A DNA stretch of 64,000 bases from Williamsia herbipolensis (GTDB lineage: Bacteria; Actinomycetota; Actinomycetes; Mycobacteriales; Mycobacteriaceae). Shown piece after piece: positions 1 through 9,521 of the stretch (the first letter of the stretch is position 1; each line of letters begins with the position of its first letter). A program made the translations under genes and the position numbers. The notes beneath the pieces were generated by a model, which made no database searches, was not told the DNA's origin, and saw only the letters and a program-made list of their open reading frames with translations. The stretch is from contig NZ_JXYP01000021.1 of the NCBI RefSeq assembly GCF_000964005.1, positions 310,001 through 374,000 of the forward strand, read 5' to 3'.

Positions 1-524
1 GTGAAACCTATGCGGTTGAGCAGGGTGGCGTCCTTGGCCGCCTGCGCCCGCGCGCGATCGGCGGCGCGCCGATCGGCGTACCACTCGTCGATGATGCGGC
101 CCTGGATGCCGAACATCTCCTTCTCCTCGTCGGGTTCGGCGTGGTCGTACCCGAGGAGATGCAGCACGCCGTGGACGGTGAGGACCGCCAGCTCGTGTTC
201 GACGGGGTGGCGCGCGGTGGCCGCCTGCACCGCCGCGAACTCCGGGCACAGCACGATGTCGCCGAGCATGGCCGGTCCGGGATCGGGGGTGTCGGGACGA
301 CCGCCGGGGGTCAGCTCGTCCATCGGGAAACTCATCACGTCGGTCGGGCCGGGCAGGTCCATCCACCGCAGGTGCAGTTCTGCCATCGTCTCGTTGTCGA
401 CGAGCACCATCGACAGCTCGGCGCCGGGATGCACATCCATCTGGCCGAGCGCGTACTCGGCGACGTCGACGAGCATCCGCTCGGGGACCTCGACGCCCGA
501 CTCGTTGGAGACCTCGATGCTCAT
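1..524 (-). CDS. ybeY: YbeY endoribonuclease / rRNA maturation factor (3' end cut by window)
   Basis: Zinc-dependent single-strand endoribonuclease acting in 16S rRNA 3'-end maturation and ribosome quality control. About 174 codons are visible from an ATG at 524 and no stop is reached before the window edge, so the C-terminus is missing. The diagnostic metal site [11 protein letters not shown] (H-x3-H-x5-H) lies near residue 120, after a typical N-terminal half with [16 protein letters not shown]. The gene starts 4 bases after the phoH stop. The phoH-ybeY pair is a conserved arrangement, and the two are almost certainly cotranscribed with translational coupling. The family is usually 150-180 residues, so only a few codons are lost. 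Confidence 0.93.
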   Translation of the reverse strand, partial: MSIEVSNESGVEVPERMLVDVAEYALGQMDVHPGAELSMVLVDNETMAELHLRWMDLPGPTDVMSFPMDELTPGGRPDTPDPGPAMLGDIVLCPEFAAVQAATARHPVEHELAVLTVHGVLHLLGYDHAEPDEEKEMFGIQGRIIDEWYADRRAADRARAQAAKDATLLNRIGF

Positions 525-528
525 CGGG

Positions 529-1590
529 TCACGACCGCCGACCGTTGCCCGCGGCGCGACGCCCCGCGCGGTTGGCGCCGGGTGCGATGTCCTGGTTCGC
601 CTCGAAACGACCGTAGGCGTCGACGATGTCGGCGACGAGGCGGTGTCGGACGACGTCGGCGCTGGTCAGCGTCGCGAAGTGGATGTCGTCGATGTCGGTG
701 AGGATGCGACTGGCGGCGCGCAGCCCGCTCTCGGCGCCGCCGGGCAGGTCGACCTGGGTGACGTCTCCGGTCACCACGACCTTCGACCCGAAGCCGAGGC
801 GGGTGAGGAACATCTTCATCTGCTCGCCGGTCGTGTTCTGGGCCTCGTCGAGGATGATGAACGCGTCGTTGAGGGTGCGGCCGCGCATGTAGGCCAGCGG
901 CGCGACCTCGATGACCCCGGCCGCCATGAGCTTGGGGATCGCGTCGGGATCCATCATGTCGTGCAACGCATCGTGCAGGGGTCGCAGATACGGGTCGATC
1001 TTGTCGTGCAGCGTGCCGGGCAGAAAGCCGAGGCGTTCGCCCGCCTCCACCGCGGGACGGGTCAGGATGATCCGGCTGACCGACTTCGTCTGCAGGGCCT
1101 GCACGGCCTTCGCCATCGCGAGGTAGGTCTTGCCGGTACCGGCGGGACCCATGCCGAAGACGATCGTGTTGACGTCGATGGCGTCGACGTAGCGCTTCTG
1201 GTTCACCGTCTTCGGGCGGATCGACTTACCGCGCCGGGAGATGATGTCGAGGCTCAGGACCTCCGCCGGCGACTCCCCCGAACCGTCGGTGAGCATCGAC
1301 ACGCTCTGTCGGACCAGGTCCGGGCTCAGCGCCGTACCGCGGCGCACCACCGACACCAGTTCGGCGATGACACGTTCGGCGGTCGCGACGTCGGCCGGGG
1401 CACCGTGCAGGGTGATCCGGTTGCCGCGGACGTGGACGTCGGCCGCGAGGAGCTTCTCCAGCTCCCGCAGATTACGGTCACCGGTACCGAGCAGCCCCAT
1501 GACGACGTCCGGTGCCACCTCCATACTGGATTCCGCCGACGGTCCGGCGGCTGCGCGGGGACCATTCCCGGCTGTGTGGGCATCGGTCAC
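529..1590 (-). CDS. phoH: PhoH-like ATPase
   Basis: Cytoplasmic P-loop ATPase of the PhoH/YbeZ family (353 aa), thought to act with YbeY in RNA metabolism. It has an N-terminal KH-like segment (about residues 25-85), then the PhoH ATPase core with Walker A GPAGTGKT at 148-155 and Walker B FIILDEAQ at 244-251. The GTG start at 1590 gives a full-length product. It precedes ybeY directly (4-base gap). The preceding 150 bases hold no gene, and a TAGAGT hexamer upstream may be its own promoter, so phoH-ybeY may be transcribed partly apart from the hrcA-dnaJ genes. Confidence 0.95.
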   Translation of the reverse strand: MTDAHTAGNGPRAAAGPSAESSMEVAPDVVMGLLGTGDRNLRELEKLLAADVHVRGNRITLHGAPADVATAERVIAELVSVVRRGTALSPDLVRQSVSMLTDGSGESPAEVLSLDIISRRGKSIRPKTVNQKRYVDAIDVNTIVFGMGPAGTGKTYLAMAKAVQALQTKSVSRIILTRPAVEAGERLGFLPGTLHDKIDPYLRPLHDALHDMMDPDAIPKLMAAGVIEVAPLAYMRGRTLNDAFIILDEAQNTTGEQMKMFLTRLGFGSKVVVTGDVTQVDLPGGAESGLRAASRILTDIDDIHFATLTSADVVRHRLVADIVDAYGRFEANQDIAPGANRAGRRAAGNGRRS

Positions 1591-1659
1591 GTAGTGGAAC
1601 TCTCATCTCGTCGGCGAACCGCGGGTACGGCTCGGTCGGGGTGCGGCATGCGCTGCTTC

Positions 1660-1665
1660 ACTCTA
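1660..1665 (-). promoter_or_regulatory. Candidate -10 element for phoH-ybeY
   Basis: On the minus strand, TAGAGT fits the actinobacterial TANNNT -10 pattern and lies about 70 bases upstream of the phoH GTG in the 158-base gap 1591-1748. No convincing -35 is seen. Nothing else in this gap looks like a gene. Weak call from pattern alone. Confidence 0.3.
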
Positions 1666-1748
1666 TCGCTGATGAACGTGGGATCTCGCGTCGATATTTC
1701 GTCCGCGCATCTCGCGTGCACCGATCCCCGTCGCCGGGAAGGGGCACG

Positions 1749-2555
1749 TCAGATGCCCAGGCGTCGCAGCGTCTCGCGGTGGCAGCGGCTCGCCGGATCC
1801 ATGAAGGAGTCGTGCCCCTCACCGCCGACGGTGACCAGTTCGACCGACTGACCCGCCCGTCGCGCCCCGTCCACGTAGGCCATCGACATCTCCAGGGGCA
1901 CCGAGGTGTCGAGTTCTCCCTGCACCACCGCGACGTGGGCGGGGAACGGCGACAGGTGCGCCGGTGAGGCGTCGCGATACCGGTGAGGGGTGGCGGCGTA
2001 CTCGGCACCGATGAACGCCGCGAGCGCGGCGTGCCCGTCGGTGCCGGCACGCACGAGGTCGGAGGCGGGCGCCTGCACGACGACGGTGCTGATGGTCGAT
2101 CGATCGGTGCGGGCCTGCAGCCGGGCCGCCGCCCAGAGCGCGAGCTGGCCACCCGCGGAATGACCGATCACCGAGACCCGCCCGAAATCGGCCCGGGTCG
2201 CGAGGTCGGCGGGCAGGGCTGCGCGCACCGGCCCGTCGAGCGCACGGATGGCGTTGACGACGTCGTAACCCGTTCGCGGCCAACCGCCGTCGGGTTCGCC
2301 GACCCGCCGGTACTCGATGTTCCACACGATCGCACCGCGGGCGGCGAGATCGCGCGCGACGGGCGTCTGGACCACGAGTTCGAAATCGGTCGACCAGTAG
2401 CCGCCGTGCACCATCACCACGACCGGGACCCGGGGCGGGTCCTCGCCGGCGGCGACCGGCGCGACCGTCGGGAGGTGCAGGTGTCCGAACTGCGAGTTGC
2501 GATCGCCGTAGGCGATCTTGACGCGCTCGGCAGCGGTGGACCGTACGCCGTTCAC
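1749..2555 (-). CDS. Alpha/beta hydrolase (kynurenine-formamidase/esterase-like)
   Basis: Cytoplasmic serine hydrolase of about 268 aa. The oxyanion motif HGGYW (in VVMVHGGYWSTDF) and the nucleophile elbow GHSAGG are both present, followed by the acid and a C-terminal His (GGEGHDSFMDP). This pattern is shared by BD-FAE/kynurenine formamidase-like esterases. I prefer the GTG at 2555 because it overlaps the rsmE stop by four bases (GTGA), as at many junctions here; an in-frame GTG at 2567 would add four residues. It is the last gene of the hrcA-dnaJ2-rsmE run. The natural substrate is unknown. Confidence 0.82.
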   Translation of the reverse strand: MNGVRSTAAERVKIAYGDRNSQFGHLHLPTVAPVAAGEDPPRVPVVVMVHGGYWSTDFELVVQTPVARDLAARGAIVWNIEYRRVGEPDGGWPRTGYDVVNAIRALDGPVRAALPADLATRADFGRVSVIGHSAGGQLALWAAARLQARTDRSTISTVVVQAPASDLVRAGTDGHAALAAFIGAEYAATPHRYRDASPAHLSPFPAHVAVVQGELDTSVPLEMSMAYVDGARRAGQSVELVTVGGEGHDSFMDPASRCHRETLRRLGI

Positions 2556-3307
2556 GACCGCTCCCACCGGCTCGACATCGCACCGATCGCACCCAGGGCG
2601 ACGGTGCCCGCAGTCGAGGTGCGCAGCACCTCGGGTCCCATCCGCACCGACCGAGCACCGAGCGCGGTGAAATCGTCGAGCTCAGATGGGTCGATCCCGC
2701 CCTCGGGCCCCACGATCACGATCACCTCGCTCGCGTCGGCGACACCGACGGCGGTCAACGACTCGACAGCACCCTCGTGCAGGACCACAGCGACTCCTCC
2801 GGATTCGATGGACCCACTGATGATCGCGCGGATGTCGACGGTGTGCGCGACACCGGTGATCTCGGGGATGTGCGCACGCCGACTCTGCTTGGCCGCGGTC
2901 GCGGCCGCCGAGCGCCATTTCCGCAGGCCCTTCTCCTCCCGGGGCCCCACCCAACGGCTCACGCAGCGCGCGCTCTGCCACGCCACCACCCGGTCGACGC
3001 CCGCCTCGGTGGCCAGTTCGACCGCGAGCTCGGAGCGATCCGACTTCGGCAGCGCCTGCACCAGGGTCACCAGCGGCGACGGCCGCGGCACCTCTCGGCG
3101 GTCGAGCGCGGTGAGGCGCAGGCGATCCTTGGCGAGGGTGGCGACCACCTCGCAGTCGGCGACCGTACCGGCGCCGTCACCGACGGTGATGCGGTCGCCG
3201 GCGACGATCCGGGTGACGGTCACCGCATGGTGACCCTCGGTCCCGGTGAGGTCGGCGAGTGCGCCGACGGCCGGGACCTCGTCGATCCAGAACAGCGGCG
3301 GCGTCAT
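2552..3307 (-). CDS. rsmE: 16S rRNA m3U1498 methyltransferase RsmE
   Basis: SPOUT-family RNA methyltransferase (251 aa) that uses SAM to methylate N3 of U1498 in 16S rRNA. It has an N-terminal PUA-like domain (residues 1-70) and a C-terminal trefoil-knot domain with IVGPEGGIDPSELDDF and the knot loop LRTSTAGTVALGAI, both RsmE signatures. It lies 27 bases downstream of dnaJ2, as in mycobacteria (Rv2373c-Rv2372c), and overlaps the next hydrolase gene. Confidence 0.94.
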   Translation of the reverse strand: MTPPLFWIDEVPAVGALADLTGTEGHHAVTVTRIVAGDRITVGDGAGTVADCEVVATLAKDRLRLTALDRREVPRPSPLVTLVQALPKSDRSELAVELATEAGVDRVVAWQSARCVSRWVGPREEKGLRKWRSAAATAAKQSRRAHIPEITGVAHTVDIRAIISGSIESGGVAVVLHEGAVESLTAVGVADASEVIVIVGPEGGIDPSELDDFTALGARSVRMGPEVLRTSTAGTVALGAIGAMSSRWERS

Positions 3308-3334
3308 CGTCGGCGCGGTGTCATCGGCGGCGGG

Positions 3335-4486
3335 TCAGCGACCCGCGAAGGCGTTGCGGAGGCGGGAGAACAGGCCCCCGTTGGTGGCTGACTGCGAGTC
3401 GACGAGTTCGAGATGCTCGTGCGTCGCGACCTCTCTGTACTGCTTGAGCTTCTGGGTCTGCTTGTGGTCGAGACGGGTCGGGACCACCACGTCGAGGTGG
3501 ACGTGCACCGAGCCCCGCACCCCGGTGTGCAGGTGCGGCATGCCCTGGCCCTTGATGCGCGTGACCTGTCCGGGCTGGGTGCCCGGCTCGACCGTGACCG
3601 TCGCCGTCCCGCCCAGGACGGTGTCGATGTCGAGGCTGGCGCCGAGTGCGGCGTCGACCATGGGGACCTTGACGGTGCAGTGGAGGTCATCACCGTCACG
3701 GACGAAGACGTCGTGGGGCTTCTGGACGACCTCGACGTAGAGGTCACCGGCGGGGCCGCCGCCGGGGCCGACCTCGCCCTGACCCTGCAGACGCACCCGC
3801 ATCCCCTCGCCGACGCCGGCGGGGATCTTCACCGTCATGGTCCGACGCGAGCGGACACGCCCGTCGCCCGCGCACTTGCGGCACGGGTCGGGGATGGTCT
3901 GGCCGGTGCCGCCACAGGTGGGACACGGCCGCGAGGTCATGACCTGGCCGAGGAACGACCGCTGCACCGACTGGATCTCGCCGGCGCCCTTGCAGGTGTC
4001 GCAGTTCACCGGCTTGCTGCCGTCGTGGCCACCGGAGCCCTTGCACACGTCGCACAGCACGGCGGTGTCGACGGTGACCTCTTTGCTCACACCGGCGGCA
4101 CACTCGTCGAGATCGAGCTGCATCCGCAGCAGTGCGTCCGAGCCGGGCTGCACCCGACCGCGGGGGCCGCGACCACCGCCACCGGCGCCGGCGCCGAAGA
4201 ACGCCTCGAACACGTCGCCGAGGCCACCGCCCCCGAAGCCCCCACCGAACCCACCGCCGGAACCGGCGGTGGCGAGCGGGTCCCCGCCGGCGTCGACGAT
4301 GCGACGCTTCTCCGGATCCGACAAGACCTCGTACGCGGTCGACACCTCGGCGAACCGCTGCTGGGCGGCCTCGTCGGGGTTGACGTCGGGGTGCAGTTCG
4401 CGCGCCAACTTCCGGTAGGCGCGCTTGATCTCGGAATCACTGGAACCCGGGGCGACGCCCAGGGTCCCGTAGTAGTCACGTGCCAC
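3335..4486 (-). CDS. dnaJ: Chaperone protein DnaJ (DnaJ2 type)
   Basis: Class I Hsp40 cochaperone (383 aa) that delivers unfolded clients to DnaK and stimulates its ATPase. It has a J domain (1-70) with HPD at 32-34, a Gly/Phe-rich linker (about 74-125), four zinc-binding CxxCxGxG repeats ([32 protein letters not shown]), then the C-terminal client-binding domains. The start is GTG at 4486. The hrcA-dnaJ order identifies it as the second actinobacterial DnaJ rather than the one beside dnaK. Confidence 0.96.
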   Translation of the reverse strand: MARDYYGTLGVAPGSSDSEIKRAYRKLARELHPDVNPDEAAQQRFAEVSTAYEVLSDPEKRRIVDAGGDPLATAGSGGGFGGGFGGGGLGDVFEAFFGAGAGGGGRGPRGRVQPGSDALLRMQLDLDECAAGVSKEVTVDTAVLCDVCKGSGGHDGSKPVNCDTCKGAGEIQSVQRSFLGQVMTSRPCPTCGGTGQTIPDPCRKCAGDGRVRSRRTMTVKIPAGVGEGMRVRLQGQGEVGPGGGPAGDLYVEVVQKPHDVFVRDGDDLHCTVKVPMVDAALGASLDIDTVLGGTATVTVEPGTQPGQVTRIKGQGMPHLHTGVRGSVHVHLDVVVPTRLDHKQTQKLKQYREVATHEHLELVDSQSATNGGLFSRLRNAFAGR

Positions 4487-4554
4487 GCGCAGCGGTGTCC
4501 TTCACTCGTTCGAATCGTTCTTCGGGTGGTCTCGCGGTCCCGTCGCCGAGCGAG

Positions 4555-5604
4555 TCAGCGCTCGGCGAGGACCTCACCGACATATCTGGCAACGGCGGCG
4601 ACCGACGCAATGGTTCCCGGGTAGTCCATGCGTGTGGGGCCCAGAACCCCCAGACCACCGAAAACGGTGCCCGAGGCACCGTACCCCGTGGACACGACGG
4701 CGGCGCCACGCAGGTTGGCGGTGTTCGTCTCCTCGCCGATCTGCACGGTGACCGTGCCGGGCAGCTGGGTCGCCGCGAGCAGTTTGAGGACGACCACCTG
4801 TTCCTCGAGCGCCTCGAGGACCGAGTCCATCGACCCCTGGACCGGGGTGAAGTCGGCCGCCGAGCGGGCCAGGTTCGAGGTCCCGCCGAGCACGAGGCGG
4901 TCGTCGGAACGTTCGACGAGGGTCTCCACGAGCACCGAGGCCATCCGGATCACGGCCTGACGCAGATCGTCGGGCGCAGAGTTCGCCAGTTCGGCGACCG
5001 CGTGGGACGCGACCTCGAGTCGTTGACCGTGCAACGCCGCGGAGAACATGTCGCGCAGGCGCACGATCTCCTCGTCACCGATGTCCTCGGGGACGTCGAC
5101 CATCCGTTGCTCGACGCGACCGGTGTCGGTGATCACCACCAGCAGCAGACGCGACGGGGTCAAGGCGACCACCTCGAGGTGACGGACCGTCGCCGTGGAC
5201 AGCACCGGGTACTGGATCACCGCGACCTGTCGAGTGAGCTGGGCCAGCAACCGCACCGACCGTCGCAGCACGTCGTCGAGGTCGACGCCGGTGTCGAGGA
5301 AGCTCAGGATGGCGCGTCGCTCCACGCTCGAGAGCGGTTTGACCTCCGAGATCCGGTCGACGAAGAGGCGATAGCCCTTGTCCGTCGGCACCCGACCGGA
5401 GCTGGTGTGCGGTTGGGCGATGTACCCCTCGGCCTCGAGCACGGCCATGTCGTTGCGGATCGTCGCGCTCGACACCCCGAGGTGGTGTCGCTCCACGAGG
5501 GCCTTCGAGCCGATCGGCTCCTGGGTCGCCACGTAGTCGGTGACGATCGCGCGCAGGACCTCGAAACGGCGTTCGTCGGTGCTGGACAAGGTGATCACCT
5601 CCAT
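4555..5604 (-). CDS. hrcA: Heat-inducible transcription repressor HrcA
   Basis: Repressor of class I heat-shock genes (349 aa) that binds CIRCE operators and depends on GroEL for activity. The N-terminal winged helix (1-75, including [20 protein letters not shown]) and the C-terminal HrcA domain with the [10 protein letters not shown] motif are both complete. It is the first gene of the operon with dnaJ2 and rsmE. I looked for a CIRCE element (TTAGCACTC-N9-GAGTGCTAA) in the 143 bases upstream and did not find one, so this copy is probably not autoregulated through CIRCE. Confidence 0.96.
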   Translation of the reverse strand: MEVITLSSTDERRFEVLRAIVTDYVATQEPIGSKALVERHHLGVSSATIRNDMAVLEAEGYIAQPHTSSGRVPTDKGYRLFVDRISEVKPLSSVERRAILSFLDTGVDLDDVLRRSVRLLAQLTRQVAVIQYPVLSTATVRHLEVVALTPSRLLLVVITDTGRVEQRMVDVPEDIGDEEIVRLRDMFSAALHGQRLEVASHAVAELANSAPDDLRQAVIRMASVLVETLVERSDDRLVLGGTSNLARSAADFTPVQGSMDSVLEALEEQVVVLKLLAATQLPGTVTVQIGEETNTANLRGAAVVSTGYGASGTVFGGLGVLGPTRMDYPGTIASVAAVARYVGEVLAER

Positions 5605-5677
5605 GACTCGTGCAGACCCGTGGTCTGCGGTGGTGGGTCGCGGTCGTGTCCGTCGACCACGGTGTGGCCGGGAGTCC

Positions 5678-5683
5678 AGTTTA
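5678..5683 (-). promoter_or_regulatory. Candidate -10 element for hrcA operon
   Basis: TAAACT on the minus strand matches TANNNT and lies about 75 bases upstream of the hrcA ATG in the divergent hrcA/5748 intergenic region. A possible but poor -35 (GTCACC) lies 17-18 bases farther upstream. Pattern-based call. Confidence 0.35.
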
Positions 5684-5735
5684 CGGAGGAAACAGCTCCC
5701 GGTGACCGACCCGCCCGAACGGTCCTCGCGACGCC

Positions 5736-5741
5736 TACGGT
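5736..5741 (+). promoter_or_regulatory. -10 element for a leaderless transcript
   Basis: TACGGT (TANNNT) is followed by exactly six bases and then the GTG start at 5748. This spacing puts the transcription start on the first base of the start codon, the usual actinobacterial leaderless arrangement. No Shine-Dalgarno sequence is available to this gene. Confidence 0.5.
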
Positions 5742-5747
5742 GGTGGC

Positions 5748-6287
5748 GTGATCTTCAAGGGCGTACGCAACGGCAAGCCGTATCCCGACCACGGGCTGTC
5801 GATGCGTGACTGGGCACAGATCCCGCCGAGACAGTTCCGCCTCGACCAGCTCACGACGGTCACCACGGCCCTCGCGCTGGACAAGTTGTTGTCGGAGGAC
5901 AGCACGTTCTATGGCGACCTGTTCGCCCACGCCGTGCGGTGGCAGGGCGAGATGTACCTCGAGGACGGGCTGCACCGCGCGGTGCGCTCGGCGTTGCGCA
6001 ACCGCCACGTCATCCACGCCCGGCTGCTCGATCTCGACGCCCTCAGGATGGACGCGGTGACCGAGACCGCACCACCCGCGCGCACCGCCGACGGCGAACC
6101 CGTGGACGCCACCGCGACCACGGCGCCCATCCTCGCCGCGCCGGCCGACACCGGGTCCGTCGACGCCCCCACCGACCCGGCTATGGGTCCGTCAGCACCT
6201 GACGGACCACCCCGTCCGCGAGCAGACGCCCACGGTTGGACAGCACCACCCGATCGCCCCCGAGCCGATCGCTCACGAGCACGGTGA
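5748..6287 (+). CDS. Conserved actinobacterial protein (Rv2375-like) with C-terminal extension
   Basis: Unknown function, 179 aa. The first 105 residues contain the conserved stretch beginning [18 protein letters not shown] and including [26 protein letters not shown] and [17 protein letters not shown]; they resemble the roughly 105-aa mycobacterial protein encoded beside hrcA. Some annotations call this family VapB-like antitoxin, but no toxin gene is adjacent and I would not assign that role. The last 75 residues are Ala/Pro/Arg-rich, and the end of the gene overlaps the convergent hemW 3' end by about 107 bases. The GTG start is supported by a leaderless promoter pattern. Confidence 0.75.
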   Translation: MIFKGVRNGKPYPDHGLSMRDWAQIPPRQFRLDQLTTVTTALALDKLLSEDSTFYGDLFAHAVRWQGEMYLEDGLHRAVRSALRNRHVIHARLLDLDALRMDAVTETAPPARTADGEPVDATATTAPILAAPADTGSVDAPTDPAMGPSAPDGPPRPRADAHGWTAPPDRPRADRSRAR

Positions 6288-7413
6288 GTCCCGCCTCGAC
6301 GGTCTCGAGGACCCGTGCCCGCTCGGCGGCGTCGAGTTCGGACAGGGGCAATCCTGAGTCGCGACGGATCGCGAGCATCACGCGCTCGGTGTGCTTCTCG
6401 GTCTCGTCGAGCACCTCGACCGCGGCCACCGGCAGCCGACCGGCCGCCAGCGTCGACGCGTGGCGCCCCGGATGTCTCACCGTCGACCACCGCACCCCGC
6501 CGACGTGCGAGTGTGCGCCGGGACCGATGCCCCACCAGTCGGCGCTGTCCCAGTAGCCGATGTTGTGGCGACACCGCGCCTGCGGATCGCCGGCCCGCGC
6601 CCAGTTCGACACCTCGTACCACTCCATTCCGGCGGCGTGGAGTCGGGCGTCGATGGCCTCGTAGCGGTCGGCGAGCACGTCGTCGTCTGGTGCGGGCAGC
6701 TCGCCGCGCCGGACGCGTCGGGCCATCGCCGTGCCGTCCTCGACGATCAGGGCGTAGGCCGACACGTGATCGACCCCGGCGGCGAGCACCGCGTCGAGGG
6801 TCGCGTCGAGATCGGCGTCGGACTCCCCCGGCGTGCCGTAGATCACATCGAGATTGACATGGGCGAAGCCCGCCGCGGCCGCCTCGCGCGCTGCGTCGAC
6901 TGCACGGCCCGGTGTGTGCACCCGATCCAACGTGGCCAGCACATGCGGTGCGGCCGACTGCATCCCGAGGGACACCCGGGTGAACCCGGCGGTGAGCAAC
7001 CCGTCGAAGAACCGCGGCGACGTCGACTCGGGGTTGGACTCCGTGGTGACCTCCGCGCCGGGTGAGAGGTCGAAGTGATCGCGGACGGCGTCGAGCACCG
7101 ACGCCAGTCCGGCTGCGCCCAGCAGCGACGGCGTCCCGCCGCCGACGAACACCGTCGAGACCGGTCGGGCGGGGGTCATCGCGGCCGCAGCGAGCGCGAG
7201 CTCGGTCGCGATGGCGGCATGCCAGGTGTCCGGCGAGGAGTCCGATCCCAGTTCACCGGCGGTGTAGGTGTTGAAATCGCAGTACCCGCAGCGTGTCGCA
7301 CAGAACGGGACGTGGATGTAGAGACCCAGCGGCGTCGCCGGATCGCAGGCGGGGACGACCAGGTCGTGCGCCCCCGACTCGCCTCTCGTCGCGCCCGTCT
7401 CGTCCCTCGTCAT
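6181..7413 (-). CDS. hemW: HemW-like radical SAM heme chaperone (formerly HemN-like)
   Basis: About 410 aa. Radical SAM protein of the HemW family, which binds heme and is thought to deliver it to membrane enzymes; many such proteins are misannotated as coproporphyrinogen III oxidase. The radical SAM cluster motif CATRCGYCDF (CxxxCxxC) follows LYIHVPF, and the SAM-binding GGGTPS is present. The extra N-terminal cysteine of true HemN is not seen. The ATG at 7413 gives the family's normal length; ATG at 7467 is an alternative, and sequence farther upstream is not HemW-like. It converges with the gene starting at 5748. Confidence 0.88.
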   Translation of the reverse strand: MTRDETGATRGESGAHDLVVPACDPATPLGLYIHVPFCATRCGYCDFNTYTAGELGSDSSPDTWHAAIATELALAAAAMTPARPVSTVFVGGGTPSLLGAAGLASVLDAVRDHFDLSPGAEVTTESNPESTSPRFFDGLLTAGFTRVSLGMQSAAPHVLATLDRVHTPGRAVDAAREAAAAGFAHVNLDVIYGTPGESDADLDATLDAVLAAGVDHVSAYALIVEDGTAMARRVRRGELPAPDDDVLADRYEAIDARLHAAGMEWYEVSNWARAGDPQARCRHNIGYWDSADWWGIGPGAHSHVGGVRWSTVRHPGRHASTLAAGRLPVAAVEVLDETEKHTERVMLAIRRDSGLPLSELDAAERARVLETVEAGLTVLVSDRLGGDRVVLSNRGRLLADGVVRQVLTDP

Positions 7414-7572
7414 CACGGCCACGTCCCCATCATCCCTCTCCGGCGGGGAATGACCGGCATCACGCATGGCGTTGGCACAGAGGACACCGCTGTGCCGATC
7501 GGTCGAGCATCTCGAGTTGCGCTCACCGTGAATCCAAATAGTCCCAAGTAGACGCCGTGAGGAGGGCCGTGG

Positions 7573-7578
7573 CACTAT
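7573..7578 (+). promoter_or_regulatory. Candidate -10 element for the sulfur assimilation operon leader
   Basis: CACTAT keeps the A2 and T6 positions of a -10 element and is separated by seven bases from the GTG at 7586, a leaderless spacing. If correct, transcription of the operon starts at the first codon of the leader peptide. Confidence 0.4.
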
Positions 7579-7585
7579 GGCGACC

Positions 7586-7666
7586 GTGATCTTCCCCGGG
7601 GTGTGGCTGGCCGAGCGGCGCCACATCGATCTCAAGCGCGTGTGCAGCGCTTTCTGTCTCCCCTGA
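7586..7666 (+). CDS. Cysteine-containing leader peptide of the sulfite reductase operon
   Basis: Short ORF of 26 codons from GTG at 7586 (or 29 codons from ATG 7577), ending RRHIDLKRVCSAFCLP. Basic residues, then HIDLKR, then Cys-Ser-Ala-x-Cys next to the stop, resemble the short Cys-rich upstream ORFs that precede sulfur-metabolism operons in mycobacteria and other actinobacteria. There, ribosome stalling at Cys codons under cysteine limitation relieves attenuation. Here the stop lies 148 bases before sirA. The leader is likely the cysteine sensor for sirA-cysH-cysD-cysN. Function is inferred from peptide pattern and position. Confidence 0.68.
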   Translation: MIFPGVWLAERRHIDLKRVCSAFCLP

Positions 7667-7814
7667 CGCGTCACGCCCGCAGTCTGTCCGCGATCTCACC
7701 CGATCGCCTCCTGCGCCGAGCCACGCGAAACGTCGATGGGTCCTCCGTGACCCGCCACCCCGTGGGTGCTCGCATGTCGAGCGGAGCACCGCGACCATTT
7801 CCAGGAGCCACTCG

Positions 7815-9521
7815 ATGACCCCGACACCCCCCGCCACCGGACCCGACGCGCCCGCGCGGCGTGCCCGTCCCGTCAAACGTCGCGCCGAGGGCCAGTGGAA
7901 GCTCGGGTACCGCGAGCCGCTGAACGCCAACGAGCAGTCCAAGAAGGACGACAACCCGCTCAACGTCCGCGCCCGCATCGAGAACATCTACGCGCTGCGC
8001 GGGTTCGAGTCGATCGACAAGAGCGACCTGCGCGGGCGTTTCCGCTGGTGGGGTCTCTACACGCAACGCGCGCAGGGCTACGACGGCACGTGGACCGGCG
8101 ACGAGAACCTCGACCTGCTCGAGGACAGCCATTTCATGATGCGGGTGCGCTGCGACAAGGGCGCCCTGTCCGCCGAGCAGCTGCGCACCATCGGTGAGAT
8201 CTCCACCGAGTTCGCCCGCGACACCGCCGACCTCTCCGACCGCGAGAACGTCCAGTACCACTGGATCCGCATCGAGGACGTCCCCACCATCTGGAACCGC
8301 CTCGAGGCCGTCGGCCTGCAGACCACCGAGGCCTGCGGAGACTGCCCGCGTGTCGTGCTCGGGTCCCCGCTCGCCGGTGAGGCGATCGACGAGGTGCTCG
8401 ACCCCACCGAGGCGATCGACGAGATCGTCCGGCGCTACATCGGCGACCCCGCCTACTCGAACCTCCCGCGCAAGTTCAAGACCGCCATCTCGGGCCTGCA
8501 GGACGTCGCCCACGAGATCAACGACATCGCGTTCATCGGGGTCGAGCACCCCGAGCACGGTCCTGGTCTCGACCTCTGGGTCGGTGGCGGACTGTCGACG
8601 AATCCGATGCTGGCCCAACGGGTCGGTGCCTGGATCCCGCTCGACGAGGTGCCCGACGTGTGGCAGGGCGTCGTCTCGCTGTTCCGCGACTACGGGTACC
8701 GGCGTCTGCGCGCCAAGGCACGCCTGAAGTTCCTGCTCAAGGACTGGGGCATGGAGAAGTTCCGCCAGGTCCTCGAGGACGAGTACCTCGGCCGGAAGCT
8801 GATCGACGGACCCGCCCCCGCGCCGCTGACCGCCCCGCGCGACCACGTCGGCGTGCAGCGACTCAAGAACGGGCTCAACGCCGTCGGGTTCGCGGCCATC
8901 GCCGGACGCGTCTCGGGCTCGACGCTGACCGCGGTCGCCGACGCCGCGGCCCGGATCGGTTCCGACCGTATCCGTTTCACCCCGTACCAGAAGCTCGTCG
9001 TCCTCGACGTCGCCGACGAGCACGTCGACGGGCTCATCGAGGAGCTGGCCGCCCATGGCCTCGACGGACGGCCGTCGCGCTGGCGCCGCAACCTCATCGC
9101 CTGCTCGGGCATCGAGTTCTGCAAGCTGTCGTTCACCGAGACCCGCAAGCGTTCCCAGAAACTCGTGCCGGAGCTCGAGGAGCGGCTCGCCGACATCGAC
9201 GCCCAGCTCGATGTCCCCATCACGATCAACATCAACGGCTGCCCCAACTCGTGCGCGCGTGCCCAGATCGCCGACATCGGCTTCAAGGGCATGTTGATCG
9301 AGGACGACAAGGGCGACCACGTCGAGGGTTTCCAGGTCCACCTGGGCGGAAGTCTCGGCCAGGACGCGGGTTTCGGCCGCAAGGTCCGTCAGCACAAGGT
9401 CCCCACCGGTGAGCTCGGTGACTACGTCGACCGTGTGGTGCGCAATTTCGTCAAACACCGCTCGGAGGGGGAACGCTTCGCGGAGTGGACCCTTCGGGCC
9501 CAGGAGGAGGATCTGCGATGA
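7815..9521 (+). CDS. sirA: Assimilatory sulfite reductase (ferredoxin)
   Basis: Reduces sulfite to sulfide with six electrons from ferredoxin, in the cytoplasm (568 aa). It shows the duplicated nitrite/sulfite reductase fold. The siroheme/4Fe-4S ligands are in ACSGIEFCKLSF (C-x5-C) and INGCPNSCARAQ (C-x3-C) in the C-terminal half, and ferredoxin-like domains flank them. A ribosome binding site (AGGAG) lies just before the ATG. It is the first structural gene of the operon and overlaps cysH by four bases. The context with CysH and a sirohydrochlorin chelatase supports sulfite rather than nitrite as substrate. Confidence 0.94.
   Translation: MTPTPPATGPDAPARRARPVKRRAEGQWKLGYREPLNANEQSKKDDNPLNVRARIENIYALRGFESIDKSDLRGRFRWWGLYTQRAQGYDGTWTGDENLDLLEDSHFMMRVRCDKGALSAEQLRTIGEISTEFARDTADLSDRENVQYHWIRIEDVPTIWNRLEAVGLQTTEACGDCPRVVLGSPLAGEAIDEVLDPTEAIDEIVRRYIGDPAYSNLPRKFKTAISGLQDVAHEINDIAFIGVEHPEHGPGLDLWVGGGLSTNPMLAQRVGAWIPLDEVPDVWQGVVSLFRDYGYRRLRAKARLKFLLKDWGMEKFRQVLEDEYLGRKLIDGPAPAPLTAPRDHVGVQRLKNGLNAVGFAAIAGRVSGSTLTAVADAAARIGSDRIRFTPYQKLVVLDVADEHVDGLIEELAAHGLDGRPSRWRRNLIACSGIEFCKLSFTETRKRSQKLVPELEERLADIDAQLDVPITININGCPNSCARAQIADIGFKGMLIEDDKGDHVEGFQVHLGGSLGQDAGFGRKVRQHKVPTGELGDYVDRVVRNFVKHRSEGERFAEWTLRAQEEDLR

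Noticed and set aside
1-1851. Long plus-strand open frame across ybeY and phoH
   Set aside because: It is antisense to two clear conserved genes and its translation is Arg/Ser/Asp-rich without family features; long frames of this kind arise from high GC.
5605-5747. CIRCE operator upstream of hrcA
   Set aside because: No TTAGCACTC/GAGTGCTAA arms could be found on either strand.
5748-6062. VapB-type antitoxin call for the Rv2375-like gene
   Set aside because: Some annotations use this name, but there is no adjacent toxin and no DNA-binding antitoxin motif that I can see.
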